Of a stretch of 38,567 nt of DNA, positions 1 through 9,830 are shown in pieces. Within the stretch, counting starts at the first letter, position 1. Each line of letters begins with the position of its first letter. Location of the stretch: positions 1 to 38,567 of the forward strand of contig NZ_LZDE01000319.1 of assembly GCF_002009015.1 (NCBI RefSeq), given 5' to 3'. Made by a program: the position numbers and the translations under genes. This DNA is from Microbulbifer mangrovi. GTDB lineage: Bacteria; Pseudomonadota; Gammaproteobacteria; Pseudomonadales; Cellvibrionaceae. Under the pieces are notes generated by a model, which was given only the letters and a program-made list of their open reading frames with translations, made no database searches and had not been told where the DNA came from.

Positions 1-810
1 TTTACCGGCTCCACCGCCGTGGGTGGGCATATCCTAAAATGCGCGGCCGATAATCTGATCCCCTCCACCGTGGAGCTGGGCGGCAAGTCGCCGAATATCT
101 ATTTCGCGGATGTGATGCAGCAGGAAGAGGCCTATATCAGTAAGGCGGTGGAAGGTCTGGTGCTGGCCTTCTTCAACCAGGGCGAGGTGTGCACCTGCCC
201 CTCCCGCGCACTGATCCAAGAATCCATCTATGACGAATTTATGCAGCGGGTGGTAGAGCGCACCAAATCGATCAAGCGCGGAAACCCGCTGGATATGGAA
301 ACCCAAGTCGGCGCCCAGGCGTCACTGGAACAGTTCGACCGCATCATGACCTATATCGAAGTCGGCCAGCGCGAAGGTGCCGAAGTGATTTTCGGCGGCG
401 GCGCAGAACAGATGGAAGGCGAATTCCGCAAGGGTTATTACGTGCAGCCCACCCTGCTCAAGGGCCACAACCAGATGCGTATCTTTCAGGAAGAAATCTT
501 CGGTCCGGTGGTGGGCGTAACCACCTTCAAGGACGAGGCGGAAGCACTGACAATCGCCAACGACACCGAGTACGGACTCGGCGCCGGCGTGTGGACCCGC
601 GACATGAACCTCGCCTACCGCATGGGCCGCAATATTGAAGCCGGCCGCGTGTGGACCAACTGCTACCACCAGTATCCGGCCCACGCCGCGTTCGGAGGTT
701 ACAAGAAATCCGGTATCGGTCGCGAGACACACAAAAAAGCCCTGGAACACTACCAGCAGACCAAGAACCTGCTGGTGAGCTACGACGTCAATCCGCTGGG
801 TTTCTTCTAA
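1..810 (+). CDS. Aldehyde dehydrogenase, C-terminal part (5' truncated by window edge)
   Basis: This is an NAD(P)-dependent aldehyde dehydrogenase, oxidising an aldehyde to the acid in the cytoplasm. The frame is open from the first base and begins with FTGST, the conserved nucleotide-binding turn, so the N-terminal half lies outside the window. Visible hallmarks are ELGGKSPN, which carries the catalytic glutamate, the nucleophile segment [13 protein letters not shown], and EEIFGPV near the C-terminal side. The doubled Cys in GEVCTCPSR and the ending [12 protein letters not shown] resemble the AldB/ExaC acetaldehyde dehydrogenase group, but the substrate cannot be fixed from this fragment. 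A strong intrinsic terminator follows 34 bp after the stop. Confidence 0.93.
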   Translation, partial: FTGSTAVGGHILKCAADNLIPSTVELGGKSPNIYFADVMQQEEAYISKAVEGLVLAFFNQGEVCTCPSRALIQESIYDEFMQRVVERTKSIKRGNPLDMETQVGAQASLEQFDRIMTYIEVGQREGAEVIFGGGAEQMEGEFRKGYYVQPTLLKGHNQMRIFQEEIFGPVVGVTTFKDEAEALTIANDTEYGLGAGVWTRDMNLAYRMGRNIEAGRVWTNCYHQYPAHAAFGGYKKSGIGRETHKKALEHYQQTKNLLVSYDVNPLGFF

Positions 811-843
811 CCCGGCAAAATCCCTCCTGTGAGAAGGAATTTT

Positions 844-868
844 GGGGAGCATTGCTCCCCCTTTTTTT
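844..868 (+). terminator. Rho-independent terminator of the aldehyde dehydrogenase gene
   Basis: A 7-bp G+C-rich stem GGGGAGC/GCTCCCC with loop ATT is followed by C and seven T residues. Position and polarity fit the end of the aldehyde dehydrogenase transcript. Confidence 0.9.
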
Positions 869-971
869 GGCGGTAAAGAATCATAGATTCAGGTAATTGA
901 GGTCGTGGTGCGATCTCCTTCCCTACATGTTATAAACCGTGCCATAACAATGTATAAGGAAAGGGAATTCA

Positions 972-1718
972 ATGAAGTCCGCACTATTGCTAGTCGCTTT
1001 GCTTTTAAGCACCCAAATCGCGCTTGCCAGTACGACCCGCACGGTCATCCACGAATCCGTCGATCTCACATTCGAGCAGCCGCTCGTCGTTACGATCGAT
1101 TCCGACATCCCTCTGCATGTAGGCATGACCTCAAAGGAGTTTGACTGCGAGGAGACCTGTATCGGCATGGGCCGGCTACAGGAAAGTAGTACCCAGCCCG
1201 AGTGGATGACTCAGCACGGAATGATCACCCTGTTCGAACCCGTGGATGGCAAGATCGAAGTTGTTTTCCATTACCTCAAGCCCGGCAGCAAGCCCGTAAC
1301 GATATATTCGGAGCATCAGGTATGCGATTCTGCTGCCTGCGCCCTATTCGAAAAGTACGGCATCCGCTATCCATACGACTTCGACCAGGTCGACTTTGAT
1401 TGGAAGCGGGTTATTATCAAATCGATCGACAAACTCGAACATGCAGAAGACCAATCCTATACCCGCATCGCTGGTGAGACCGTATTCGGCACTCCATTCA
1501 ATATCTTTTTGATCTCCTGGATGATCACACCCGACTCTGCATTCCGCTGCGGCCGTTTTATTGAACGCAACAGGGATAGTTATGAAAAGACAGGGAAAGG
1601 CTATTCATTCAGCGGCACCCTGGTCACCACATTAGCAAATGGTAAACAGACGCCCGTGATGGTGGATCCGGGATGTGGCAAGTGGGACTATGAAGAACAG
1701 AAAGAAAACTTTCTTTAA
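972..1718 (+). CDS. Secreted protein of unknown function, 248 aa
   Basis: I do not recognise a family. Residues 1-20 form a clear signal peptide (hydrophobic LLLVALLLS core, cleavage expected near ALAS), so the product is probably periplasmic or extracellular. The mature part is mixed polar and aromatic with six cysteines, including pairs in DCEETC and VCDSAAC, which could form disulfides after export. There is no transmembrane segment after the signal. The start is supported by AAGGA 11 bp upstream of the ATG. It stands alone between two genes of the same strand, with 161 bp before and 393 bp after it. Confidence 0.7.
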   Translation: MKSALLLVALLLSTQIALASTTRTVIHESVDLTFEQPLVVTIDSDIPLHVGMTSKEFDCEETCIGMGRLQESSTQPEWMTQHGMITLFEPVDGKIEVVFHYLKPGSKPVTIYSEHQVCDSAACALFEKYGIRYPYDFDQVDFDWKRVIIKSIDKLEHAEDQSYTRIAGETVFGTPFNIFLISWMITPDSAFRCGRFIERNRDSYEKTGKGYSFSGTLVTTLANGKQTPVMVDPGCGKWDYEEQKENFL

Positions 1719-2111
1719 CCCAAAGGGATCGCCCCGTTTTCGTTAACCCGGTACCACCGGTATCTGGACACAGATAGAAAGTGCACCATGACCACTTCCC
1801 CCTGACAGGGGGAAGCCCATTATCCGCAAGCCGCTCAAGCCGGAAGCGACCCACCGATAACTCCTTGCACTAACTCCCCCTTTTTTTGCCCGAGGCCCAG
1901 CAGATTGCCTTTGCCCCCTCGCTCTCCGCGCGCGCAGAACATGATCCACATCGCAAATAAACCAGATTTTTAGCCCAATCTGCCTCAAATCAAGAGATCA
2001 AATTGGTCGTGAAGCTATAGTACCCCGCCATTCTGGTTCGTCGTTCTCGTTCGCCATTGTTTCGCGCCAGAAGCTTCGAGCCCGATATGAATTTTTTGAC
2101 CGGAAAATAGA
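1719..2111. other. Intergenic region with one hairpin, no gene seen
   Basis: This 393-bp gap holds a perfect 8-bp inverted repeat at 1795-1815 (CTTCCCCC and GGGGGAAG, loop TGACA). No T-run follows on either strand, so it is only a possible transcript end. Small open frames here lack ribosome binding sites and recognisable sequence. The region becomes more AT-rich toward the next gene, which probably contains that gene's promoter, but I could not assign boxes. Confidence 0.4.
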
Positions 2112-5100
2112 ATGCTCAAAAACCAAATGACGAAATTCTTCCTGGCATTCATCGTCGTCGCACTGGTTGGCTGCGGTGGCGGTGGAAGTTCCTCTGGCGA
2201 CACGCCACCAGATGACACTACGCAAACCCCGGGTGACGGGGATGGCGGCACGACCGAAACGCCGGTCGCTGTCGAACTGCCCGAGGAGATCACCCTGTTT
2301 AATGGTGAAACACTCAACCTGACCAGCAACGTTAGCGGCGACGCGCCCCTGGTATTCGAGTGGCAGCAACTTTCCGGCCCCGAAGTCTCTTTCAGCGCGG
2401 CCGACGCGGCAGAAACAACGGTGTACTACCCGTCGTCGATGCAAACCGAGACCTACTCGTTCAGCCTGACAGCAAGTAACGACGAGTCCAGCGATAGCGA
2501 TACGGTCGTCGTAACCATAAAAGATCGTATCCACGAAGCGGTAATAAGCGGTGATCCGACCCTGCTGCCATCCGCCGCCAGCGAGCTGGAACAGCGCATC
2601 CTCGACCGCATTGCGCAGCGGCAGCAGGCAGTTGCCGCGTTGCACGGTGATATCTTCGCGGACAGCCCCATCGACTTCGACCCCAGCAGGAATTCGCGCT
2701 CCTTCACCCTGGACAGCCTGAGCGGCACCTTCGAAGTCGTGACCGGCAACCAGGGCTATACCTTCGTCACCGCCACCGATAATACCGCCTACCGCACCGT
2801 AGCGATGGGTGACAATGTGATCGTGAAGCTCGATAGCGGCGATCACACAGCCTTTGCACAGCCGATGGCAAATCTCCTCGACTGGCTGCTGGCGCCACAA
2901 AGCGTGAGCCTGTCTGGCGGAGACGAAGTCACCGTCGCGCTGATGCAGATGAGCGCCGGCAACATGAATGCCACGGAGCGCTGGTTACAGGCACAGAACG
3001 CCAATGTCACTATTGCGCGCTGCGCGGTAGAGGCAGAATTGAGCGGCTGTGTTCGCGGTGCTAGCCTGATCATTACCGGGGCAACCGATACATCGATGGC
3101 CGAGGATTCGGTTACCGCCGCGCTGGATCAGGCCGTGGATAACCAGCAATCCCTGCTGTACGTCCACACCAACAGCTGGAACTCCACCGCACTGACCAAC
3201 CCCATCCTGCGCTACTTCGATGTGCAGACACAAAGCCCCGGTAGCGCGGGCAATTACTTCTCTATTGATGCCGCCAACTGGGCCTCCGCGGAAGCCATGC
3301 GTGCGAGTCACTCCACACTGACCAAGGTGGCCAGCCTGGTTGAACGCTTCAAGAACAACAGCTTTGGCTTTCAGATTTCCCAGTGTGCGGATGAGGACAG
3401 CAACTGCAGTAATGTACCGGCCTACGCCAGCGAGTTCCGCGAGATCACAACGAACCTGAAAGGCATACCCAGGCGTTTCGACCAATTGGCTCAGAATGTT
3501 TTCAGCATCGATGGCCAATACCGTATCGAAAAGCTGCTGATCCTGCTCGCCGACAAATACCGGGCAGCAGTGGCATTCCCCATGTGGAAAGACACCACCC
3601 CCACGGTGGACTTTTTGACGAGCTACTATGCCGATGCCCTGGTGTATACGACGCGCCAGTACAACCCGGTCGCGGCCGACCTGGGCAACTTCAGCCGTAC
3701 CGATTTCAGCCATATCACCCCGGCGAACAAAACGGTGAGCATCACCAGCCGCCGCGCTTTCCGCGCGGCGGGCGTCTATGCCCTGCCCGGGCAGACCTTC
3801 AAAGTGACGCGGACCGACAACAACAGCGGCGTCGATGCCACCGTGTTTATCAACACCCAGCGCAGCGGCTCTACCCGGCATATGTACCCCAGCGCCAACG
3901 GCCCCACCTGGGGCTACACCCGGCCCATATTCCTGCAATCCAACCAGATGCCGATCAAGGCCGGCGAAACACTGGAACTGACCTCTCCCTACGGCGGGCC
4001 AGTACAGATCGGCTTTTCCGACAAAGGCACCAACATGACCTTTGCCTTTGAACAGGTCGGCCAGCATCCGTTCTGGCGTACCGGTGACGACGATGCCGCC
4101 TTCGCCGCTGCCCTGGCAACGGACCAGTACGACTGGGCCGAGATATCCACCGAGTACTTTGAAATCCACTCCCTCTCGGAACGCCTAGCGAGAACCCTGT
4201 CGAAAGACAGCCGCTGGGACACGCCGAGCGAGATGGAAACCTACATCACCAAGTACCACCACAATTACTTCCGGGTGTTGACGGGCGTTACCGGTGAAGA
4301 CATCGATGTGGTGCCGGAGATCCACGACTTCGCCACCGGCAATGGCTTCGAGATGGCGGTCTGGGATCGGGTCCATCACGGCAATATGGATCAATCCACC
4401 TGCGGCGCCGGCTGCTCCGGCAACCCCTATGATGCCACCTGGGACTTTTCCATCCTCGGTCACGGCGACCTGCATGAAGTTGGCCACACGGTGGAAAGGG
4501 GACGCTTCAAGTTCACCGGCTTTGAGGGGCACGCCACCACCAACTTCTACTCTTACTACGCCAAATCCCGCGCGCAGGACGAAGACGGCATTGCCGCAAG
4601 CTGCCAGAATCTGCCGTTTGGCGACATCAATGCCGACCTGCAGGCCAGCCAGAGCGAAGCCGACCCCGGGGCCTATATGGCATCACTCGGTTATAGCGGC
4701 TGGAACTACGGTGTGGCGCTGGTGATTGAAATGATGATGCACGCCGAAGAACAAGGGGCGCTCGATGACGGCTGGAACCTGATTCCGCGGCTGCATATTC
4801 TTGAGCGCGCATTCAACGCCGCAAAAGGCAACGATACCGACTGGACCGCAGGCAGGGATGCAATGGGCTTCTCCGGTTACACCCGTGAACAGGCCAATAA
4901 CATGAATAACAACGACTGGCTGCTGATTGCCGCCAGCAAGGTAACCGGCCTGGACTACCGCCCCTACTTTGACCTGATCGGCCAGGGTTACAGTGCGGAA
5001 GCCGGAGCGCAGGTAGCCGGCGTGGGCTACCCGGCGGTGGAGAGCGCCTTCTATGTACCGGCAACCAGCAACGCCTATTGCGACGCGCTGGCTGGGCACG

Positions 5101-5117
5101 ACAAGCAGGCCTACTAA
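2112..5117 (+). CDS. ImpA-type (M60/M88-like) zinc metallopeptidase, lipoprotein, 1001 aa
   Basis: This is a surface or periplasmic zinc peptidase of the gluzincin type. The N-terminus is a lipoprotein signal with lipobox LVGC (Cys21) followed by a Gly/Ser/Thr/Pro linker. A PKD/Ig-like beta domain occupies about residues 55-140. The catalytic motif is HEVGH at 788-792, and Glu805, after a 12-residue gap, fits the HExxH-x(8,28)-E pattern of M60-like enzymes. The overall layout matches the ImpA family; Pseudomonas ImpA cleaves O-glycosylated proteins, so a mucin or glycoprotein substrate is a reasonable inference. The gene is monocistronic, with a strong hairpin downstream. Confidence 0.82.
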   Translation: MLKNQMTKFFLAFIVVALVGCGGGGSSSGDTPPDDTTQTPGDGDGGTTETPVAVELPEEITLFNGETLNLTSNVSGDAPLVFEWQQLSGPEVSFSAADAAETTVYYPSSMQTETYSFSLTASNDESSDSDTVVVTIKDRIHEAVISGDPTLLPSAASELEQRILDRIAQRQQAVAALHGDIFADSPIDFDPSRNSRSFTLDSLSGTFEVVTGNQGYTFVTATDNTAYRTVAMGDNVIVKLDSGDHTAFAQPMANLLDWLLAPQSVSLSGGDEVTVALMQMSAGNMNATERWLQAQNANVTIARCAVEAELSGCVRGASLIITGATDTSMAEDSVTAALDQAVDNQQSLLYVHTNSWNSTALTNPILRYFDVQTQSPGSAGNYFSIDAANWASAEAMRASHSTLTKVASLVERFKNNSFGFQISQCADEDSNCSNVPAYASEFREITTNLKGIPRRFDQLAQNVFSIDGQYRIEKLLILLADKYRAAVAFPMWKDTTPTVDFLTSYYADALVYTTRQYNPVAADLGNFSRTDFSHITPANKTVSITSRRAFRAAGVYALPGQTFKVTRTDNNSGVDATVFINTQRSGSTRHMYPSANGPTWGYTRPIFLQSNQMPIKAGETLELTSPYGGPVQIGFSDKGTNMTFAFEQVGQHPFWRTGDDDAAFAAALATDQYDWAEISTEYFEIHSLSERLARTLSKDSRWDTPSEMETYITKYHHNYFRVLTGVTGEDIDVVPEIHDFATGNGFEMAVWDRVHHGNMDQSTCGAGCSGNPYDATWDFSILGHGDLHEVGHTVERGRFKFTGFEGHATTNFYSYYAKSRAQDEDGIAASCQNLPFGDINADLQASQSEADPGAYMASLGYSGWNYGVALVIEMMMHAEEQGALDDGWNLIPRLHILERAFNAAKGNDTDWTAGRDAMGFSGYTREQANNMNNNDWLLIAASKVTGLDYRPYFDLIGQGYSAEAGAQVAGVGYPAVESAFYVPATSNAYCDALAGHDKQAY

Positions 5118-5144
5118 GCCGTCGCCGATGATGCGGCTAACATC

Positions 5145-5183
5145 GGGGGGAGCGCGGGCTTACACTAGCCCGCCGCCCCCCCC
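5145..5183 (+). terminator. Strong G+C-rich hairpin after the ImpA-type gene
   Basis: The arms GCGGGCT (5154-5160) and AGCCCGC (5167-5173) pair perfectly around TACACT, and flanking G6 and C8 runs extend the stem through a small bulge. There is no T-tract, so it may act as an RNA-stabilising or Rho-assisted end rather than a classical terminator. Confidence 0.45.
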
Positions 5184-5407
5184 AGCACGCCCTTCCGGCA
5201 ACGGATCCAGTCTCCAATTAGCCGTTTTAAACACCTGGTAGCCGTGTATTTGACTGGACGTTTTCTACAAACCTTCAATCTTGCATGCTATAACTCCAGC
5301 CTTCACCTGTGGATTACCCATTCCTGATTCGGTCCCAGCCCAGGATTTCCACAGGTTGCTTCTGACAATCGCACAGTAAATAACAGCACTAAAAAAGCGA
5401 GAATTCG

Positions 5408-5908
5408 ATGAAAAAGTCCCTGCCTGTCTTTATCGGCATGGCTGTACTGCAGGGGTGTACGGCCATACTGCCCCCAAACACACCGAGCGAATTTGCCAAA
5501 AAAATCAGCGATTCCACGTTCGGCAATGTCTACACCGCAACCACGCCCCTCTCGTATCAGGACTCCGTGGGCAACCTGGTGGCCAATATGGATGCCTGTG
5601 TCCAGGGCGTGATTCAGGGTTCCACTATTCGCTCGCAGAGCATCGTGATCGGGGCAGGCTCTGGGGTGTGGCACTACGCGGTGACCGCGGCCAGCGATAA
5701 CCTCACCCAGTTCACGCTGCGCAGAGAAGTCATGGGATTGACCGGCCCCCAGCACGAGGGCGGCAATATCGTGGCGGTGATCAACGTCGAGCCGCAAGAG
5801 GATAGCGGCGTATCGATAACCGGGATCTCCCCCTGGGGCTCCGCCTGGTTAATGGAGCCGATCATGGCCTGGGGCAAAGGCGAGAATCCCGGGTGTCCAA
5901 TTGGCTAA
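5408..5908 (+). CDS. Small lipoprotein of unknown function, 166 aa
   Basis: The N-terminus MKKSLPVFIG with lipobox LQGC (Cys17) marks an exported lipoprotein. I do not recognise the mature domain. It has a second Cys near residue 61 (MDACVQG) and a third close to the C-terminus (GCPIG) that could pair after export. The sequence is otherwise a mixed beta-type protein with no catalytic motif visible. It is alone on this strand and is convergent with the secreted protein at 5970-6626. Confidence 0.7.
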   Translation: MKKSLPVFIGMAVLQGCTAILPPNTPSEFAKKISDSTFGNVYTATTPLSYQDSVGNLVANMDACVQGVIQGSTIRSQSIVIGAGSGVWHYAVTAASDNLTQFTLRREVMGLTGPQHEGGNIVAVINVEPQEDSGVSITGISPWGSAWLMEPIMAWGKGENPGCPIG

Positions 5909-5923
5909 GGATTAGTAATACAA

Positions 5924-5959
5924 GGGCGCAAAACAACCATCATTTTTTGTTATGCGCCC
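5924..5959. terminator. Hairpin between convergent genes
   Basis: GGGCGCA at 5924-5930 pairs with TGCGCCC at 5953-5959, and AACAA with TTGTT continues the stem past one mismatch. It sits between the converging genes ending at 5908 and 5970 and could serve both, though neither side has a clear T-tract. Confidence 0.5.
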
Positions 5960-5969
5960 TGGGCGAGCA

Positions 5970-6626
5970 CTAGGGGCAGTCAGTACAGAAAGACCCTTCA
6001 AGTGTGCCGGTAACGCCGCCAAACCAGTTATCGCCCTCTCCGGTAGAGCTGTTGTATTCAAGCACGGTACCGCTCGACGTACTTGTAAGCTCCCCTTTCG
6101 CCCCCGTATATTCCCCCGTGCCGCCTACCACCTTGTATTCAACGGTGAGCTGAAAGCTGCCGGGAATCTCTGCCAAATCCCCGATCTCCGGATCAATATT
6201 GAAAGTAAAACAACCCATTCCCGCTGATGTGAATTGATCGCCTGGTACAGCCTTCAGGAATAACTGCCCTTTCTTGAAGGTTAAAACCACATTGGATTTT
6301 TTGACATAGAAAGCTAATAACTCCGTCAGAGGATCTTCATTAAAATCGGAACAACCCTCGCCACCAAGATTAAAGTCCGTCACGGTATGGCTCTGAAACT
6401 CTCCGAAACGTTTCTTGACTTCGCCGGTTGCCGTGGTGGAAAGCGTTTTGTCAGTCGGCTGAAATTTAAAGAAGGAGGTAATAAATGAGCCGGCGAACTC
6501 GCCGTCCTGAATATCAAACACCTCTGCCTTTGTTGTGCCAGCAAAAAGAAAGCTGGCAGCCAACGCGACACTACTCAGCATACGGATCCGTGTTCCAGTG
6601 AATGTTTTCATCCTTAACTTACTCAT
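5970..6626 (-). CDS. Secreted beta-rich protein of unknown function, 218 aa
   Basis: The N-terminal 35 residues contain a signal peptide (LSSVALAASFLFAG, cleavage expected near TKA). The mature protein is rich in Gly, Thr and aromatic residues. The stretch VVGGTGEYTGAKGEL with a later GTLEG is typical of small exported beta-barrels related in style to allene-oxide-cyclase or dirigent-like folds, but that link is only an impression. Four cysteines (GEGC, GMGC and C-terminal CTDC) may form disulfides. ATG at 6626 is used; a second ATG at 6611, preceded by AAGG, would leave a more typical signal peptide and is a credible alternative start. Confidence 0.65.
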   Translation of the reverse strand: MSKLRMKTFTGTRIRMLSSVALAASFLFAGTTKAEVFDIQDGEFAGSFITSFFKFQPTDKTLSTTATGEVKKRFGEFQSHTVTDFNLGGEGCSDFNEDPLTELLAFYVKKSNVVLTFKKGQLFLKAVPGDQFTSAGMGCFTFNIDPEIGDLAEIPGSFQLTVEYKVVGGTGEYTGAKGELTSTSSGTVLEYNSSTGEGDNWFGGVTGTLEGSFCTDCP

Positions 6627-6832
6627 TGGTTAACCCCATATTCTCGCGCCACAGAATTCGCTGCCGGACCGGGGAAAGATTGATGGAATCCCCCGCAGAG
6701 CCAGTCTGCACGGGGCAAAGGAAGAATAGACAGGCGTACAAGAACCGCCGATTAAATGGCGGCAATAGAAACCAGACAAAACAGAATCGTGTGCTGCGTT
6801 ACGCAACGGGAATAAGAAACAACAGAGGGGCA

Positions 6833-6857
6833 ATGGCCCGGCATGCTGCCGGGCCAT
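6833..6857 (-). terminator. Perfect 11-bp hairpin downstream of the M16 protease gene
   Basis: ATGGCCCGGCA and TGCCGGGCCAT form an 11-bp stem around a 3-nt loop. It lies 64 bp past the stop of the minus-strand M16 gene. The sequence beyond it is only moderately T-rich on the minus strand, so termination is probable but not certain. Confidence 0.55.
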
Positions 6858-6920
6858 GTTAAACGCCACATATGAGGGGGGCTAGCTCGCTACGCGAGTT
6901 CTCTACGCCAGGTCGCCAAT

Positions 6921-9830
6921 CTAATTTTCTATTCTGGCGACCTCGCTCGCATCCACCACAATCACCTCGCCCAGGCCCAGCTCCTGCAGCGGATCAAGCT
7001 GCGTGGCGCGGTCGCCCACCACCAGCCAGATCATGGTACCGGGGAGCATGTACTCGGTAGCGATCTTCTGCACTTTGTCCACAGTCATGCCCTTGGCAAT
7101 GGCTTCGCGCTCGCGCACGTAGTCCGCGGGCCAGCCGTAGGTGCTCATGTTTTCCAGCAGGCCGAGCTTGGCGCCGGCGGTCTCGAACGCGCGCGCGTTG
7201 CTGCGCACCAGGTAGGAGCGCGAGGTCTCCAGGTCCTGCTCGGTGTAGGTGGGCGCGTAGTCCTTGAGGATATCGTTGATCAGCTGCACCGAATCCGCGG
7301 TGACATTGGCGCGCACGCCGGTGCCGATGGAAAACTCACCGCCGGTCCTGTCCGCAGAGATCCGCGAGCGGATACCGTAGGTGTAGCCCTTGCCCTCGCG
7401 CAGCTGCTGGGTCAGGCGCGAGGCAAAGCCGCCACCGCCGAGGATATAGTTGGTAAATATCGCCGGGTAGTAGTCGTCCGACAGGGCGGACATGGCCGGA
7501 CGACCGATGCGCAGTACCGACTGCTTGGCATCCGGCACATCGATAAAATAGATACCCGGCTTTGCTGGCTCGGATTTCGGGTCGGGCACGCTGACCGATT
7601 TTGCCGGCCATTGTTTGGCCAGCCCCCTGGCCGCCTGCAGGAAGTCCGCCTGCGGGATATCCCCCACCACATGCACGCGCGTTAGCGACGGCGACAGGTA
7701 GTCTTGGTAATACGCCTTGAGGTCATCCATGGTGATGGCGGCGACGGATTGCTCGGTGCCGAGGCCGCTGTAGCCGCGCACACTGTCCTTGCCGTGCAGC
7801 AGGCGTGCGAAGTTTTTGCCGGCGATGGCATTGGGCTCGGCGGCGGCGCGCTTGATCTGGCTGGTGACACTCTTCTTCGCCAGCACCAGCTCTTTTTCAT
7901 CCCAGCGCGGTTCCAGCAGCATTTCCTGCAACAGCGCGAATACCTTGTCGAAGTTGCGCGCCAGGGTGGTCACATTGAAGCGGAACGTATCCTGCGCGGC
8001 AGCCACACTGATGCTGGCACCGAGTTTCTGGATCGCGGTTTCCAGCTCTTCCGGGGTGCGGTTTTTGGTTCCGCGCTCCATCAGCATGGCGGTGAGGTTC
8101 GACACGCCGGTCTTGTCGATACTCTCCTGCAGCATGCCGCCGTCGATCACCAGGCTGAAGGTCACAACCGGCACTTCGCTGTTTTCGATACCGTAGACCT
8201 TAATCCCGTTTGCCAGCTTGTCCTGCCACACATCCGGCACCGCGGTTTGCGCCGGGTCGCCATAGGCAGGCTCCTTGGCGCGGTCAAAGCGTGACGGAGT
8301 CTTCTCGTACGCCGCGCTGGCGGAGGCATCGAACTGCGCTTCCGCGCCGTCCACGATTTTCTCTTCGACCACGTGCGCGGCCGTGGAGCCGGACAGCGCC
8401 AGCGCCTTTTCACCGCGGGGTACAAAGCTGGTGGCCACGTACGGCTTGCCCTTGATGTACTTGTCGTACACCCGCTGCACATCCTCCGCGGTGACCGCCA
8501 GCAGCCGCTCGATATCCTTGGTCACATAGCCCGGATCATCCGCGTAGATCTGGTACTGGGCCAGCTGGAAGCCCTTGCCCAGCACACTGGAAAGGCTGTT
8601 ATAGAACGACACTTCCTGGCCCGCCTTGATGCGCTCCAGGTCTTCCTCGGCGATGCCCTCTTTTTCAAACAGCGCAAAGCCCTTTTCGATACCCGCAAAA
8701 ACCGCATCCAGCTTGCCACCGGTAAATGCCTGTACCTCGAGCTGCACCTGCCCCGCCAGCTCCGATTCATACGCGCCCATGGCCACATGCGCGGTCAGCT
8801 GCTCGTCTTCCACCAGCACCCGGTACAGGGGCGCGCGCTTGCCAACCGACAGGTACTCCGTCAGCACCGCCAACGGGTAGCTGTCTGCGCTGTAGCGCGG
8901 CACCGTGGGCCAGGCCATGCTCAGCTGGGGCTGGCGGGCGAAGTTGTCTTCGTAATAGAGCCGCTTGGTTTCTTTCAACATGACCGGCTGCTTGGGCGCG
9001 CGCTCAATAGTCTCCCCCGCCGGGATCTCCCCGAAATATTTCTTCACCAGCGACTTGGCCTGCGCCGGATCAAAATCTCCGGCCACTACCAAGGTCACGT
9101 TATTGGGCACATACCACCGGCGGAAGAAGCTTTTCACATCCTCCAGGGTGGCATTGTCCAGGTCCTCCAGCGAGCCGATCACCTGCCAGCTGTAGGGGTG
9201 CCCCTCCGGGTAGAGATTGCGATCGATCACATACTGGGAATGGCCGTAGGGGCGGTTATCCACACTCTGGCGCTTCTCGTTCTTCACCACCTGTTTCTCT
9301 TTCGCCAGCACCGGATCGGTCACCGTATTGATAAACCAGCCCAGCTTGTCCGCCTCCGCCCACAGCATCTTCTCCAGCGCATCCTTGGGCACCGTCTGGT
9401 AGTAATTGGTGACATCGCGGGAAGTAGAACCATTGGCCCCGGAACCGCCAATACGCGCACTCATCGCATCCAGCCCACCCTTGCCCAGGTTCTCAGACTC
9501 CAGGAACAGCAGGTGCTCGAACAGATGGGCAAAGCCGGTGCGGCCCTCTTTCTCACGCGCGGAACCCACGTGGGCGGTAAGCGATACCGCCACTACCGGA
9601 TCGGAGCGGTCGATGTGGAACAGGACGTTGAGGCCGTTATCCAGCTGGAACTGCTCGTACTCAATGGAGAAGTCGGGTTTGGCTTCACCCTGAGCAGGGG
9701 CCTCTGACGCCACCTCTGTTTGCGGCTTCGGCTCGGACTGGGTACTGGAGCGGTCGCAGCCGAACAGGCCGAGGGCCGGGATGGATATTGCGGTCAGCAG
9801 CGCCAGGGAGGCGGTAAGGTTGCGGGGCAT
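6921..9830 (-). CDS. M16 family zinc peptidase, two-domain lipoprotein, 969 aa
   Basis: This is an insulinase/pitrilysin-type peptidase expected to degrade peptides in the periplasm. The inverted zinc motif HLFEH is at residues 102-106, with VVKNE (Glu185) as the likely third ligand. The second M16 repeat, from about residue 500, lacks the zinc motif but carries the R-Y signature GGFASRLTQQLREGKGYTYG, as in active/inactive domain pairs. I chose ATG at 9830 because it is preceded by AAAGGAT and gives a lipoprotein signal with lipobox FGC (Cys25). The frame extends 69 bp further upstream, but that would bury the signal. A hairpin follows the gene. Confidence 0.92.
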   Translation of the reverse strand: MPRNLTASLALLTAISIPALGLFGCDRSSTQSEPKPQTEVASEAPAQGEAKPDFSIEYEQFQLDNGLNVLFHIDRSDPVVAVSLTAHVGSAREKEGRTGFAHLFEHLLFLESENLGKGGLDAMSARIGGSGANGSTSRDVTNYYQTVPKDALEKMLWAEADKLGWFINTVTDPVLAKEKQVVKNEKRQSVDNRPYGHSQYVIDRNLYPEGHPYSWQVIGSLEDLDNATLEDVKSFFRRWYVPNNVTLVVAGDFDPAQAKSLVKKYFGEIPAGETIERAPKQPVMLKETKRLYYEDNFARQPQLSMAWPTVPRYSADSYPLAVLTEYLSVGKRAPLYRVLVEDEQLTAHVAMGAYESELAGQVQLEVQAFTGGKLDAVFAGIEKGFALFEKEGIAEEDLERIKAGQEVSFYNSLSSVLGKGFQLAQYQIYADDPGYVTKDIERLLAVTAEDVQRVYDKYIKGKPYVATSFVPRGEKALALSGSTAAHVVEEKIVDGAEAQFDASASAAYEKTPSRFDRAKEPAYGDPAQTAVPDVWQDKLANGIKVYGIENSEVPVVTFSLVIDGGMLQESIDKTGVSNLTAMLMERGTKNRTPEELETAIQKLGASISVAAAQDTFRFNVTTLARNFDKVFALLQEMLLEPRWDEKELVLAKKSVTSQIKRAAAEPNAIAGKNFARLLHGKDSVRGYSGLGTEQSVAAITMDDLKAYYQDYLSPSLTRVHVVGDIPQADFLQAARGLAKQWPAKSVSVPDPKSEPAKPGIYFIDVPDAKQSVLRIGRPAMSALSDDYYPAIFTNYILGGGGFASRLTQQLREGKGYTYGIRSRISADRTGGEFSIGTGVRANVTADSVQLINDILKDYAPTYTEQDLETSRSYLVRSNARAFETAGAKLGLLENMSTYGWPADYVREREAIAKGMTVDKVQKIATEYMLPGTMIWLVVGDRATQLDPLQELGLGEVIVVDASEVARIEN

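Noticed and set aside
2985-4169. Long minus-strand frame opposite the ImpA-type gene (394 codons)
   Set aside because: It is antisense to a protein with a clear lipobox and HEVGH site; the translated composition is Gly/Val/Arg-biased, as in shadow frames.
8373-9707. Long open frame on the plus strand opposite the M16 protease gene (444 codons)
   Set aside because: It is the antisense of a clearly recognised M16 gene in G+C-rich DNA, has low-complexity Arg/His/Leu-rich composition, and shows no domain or ribosome binding site.
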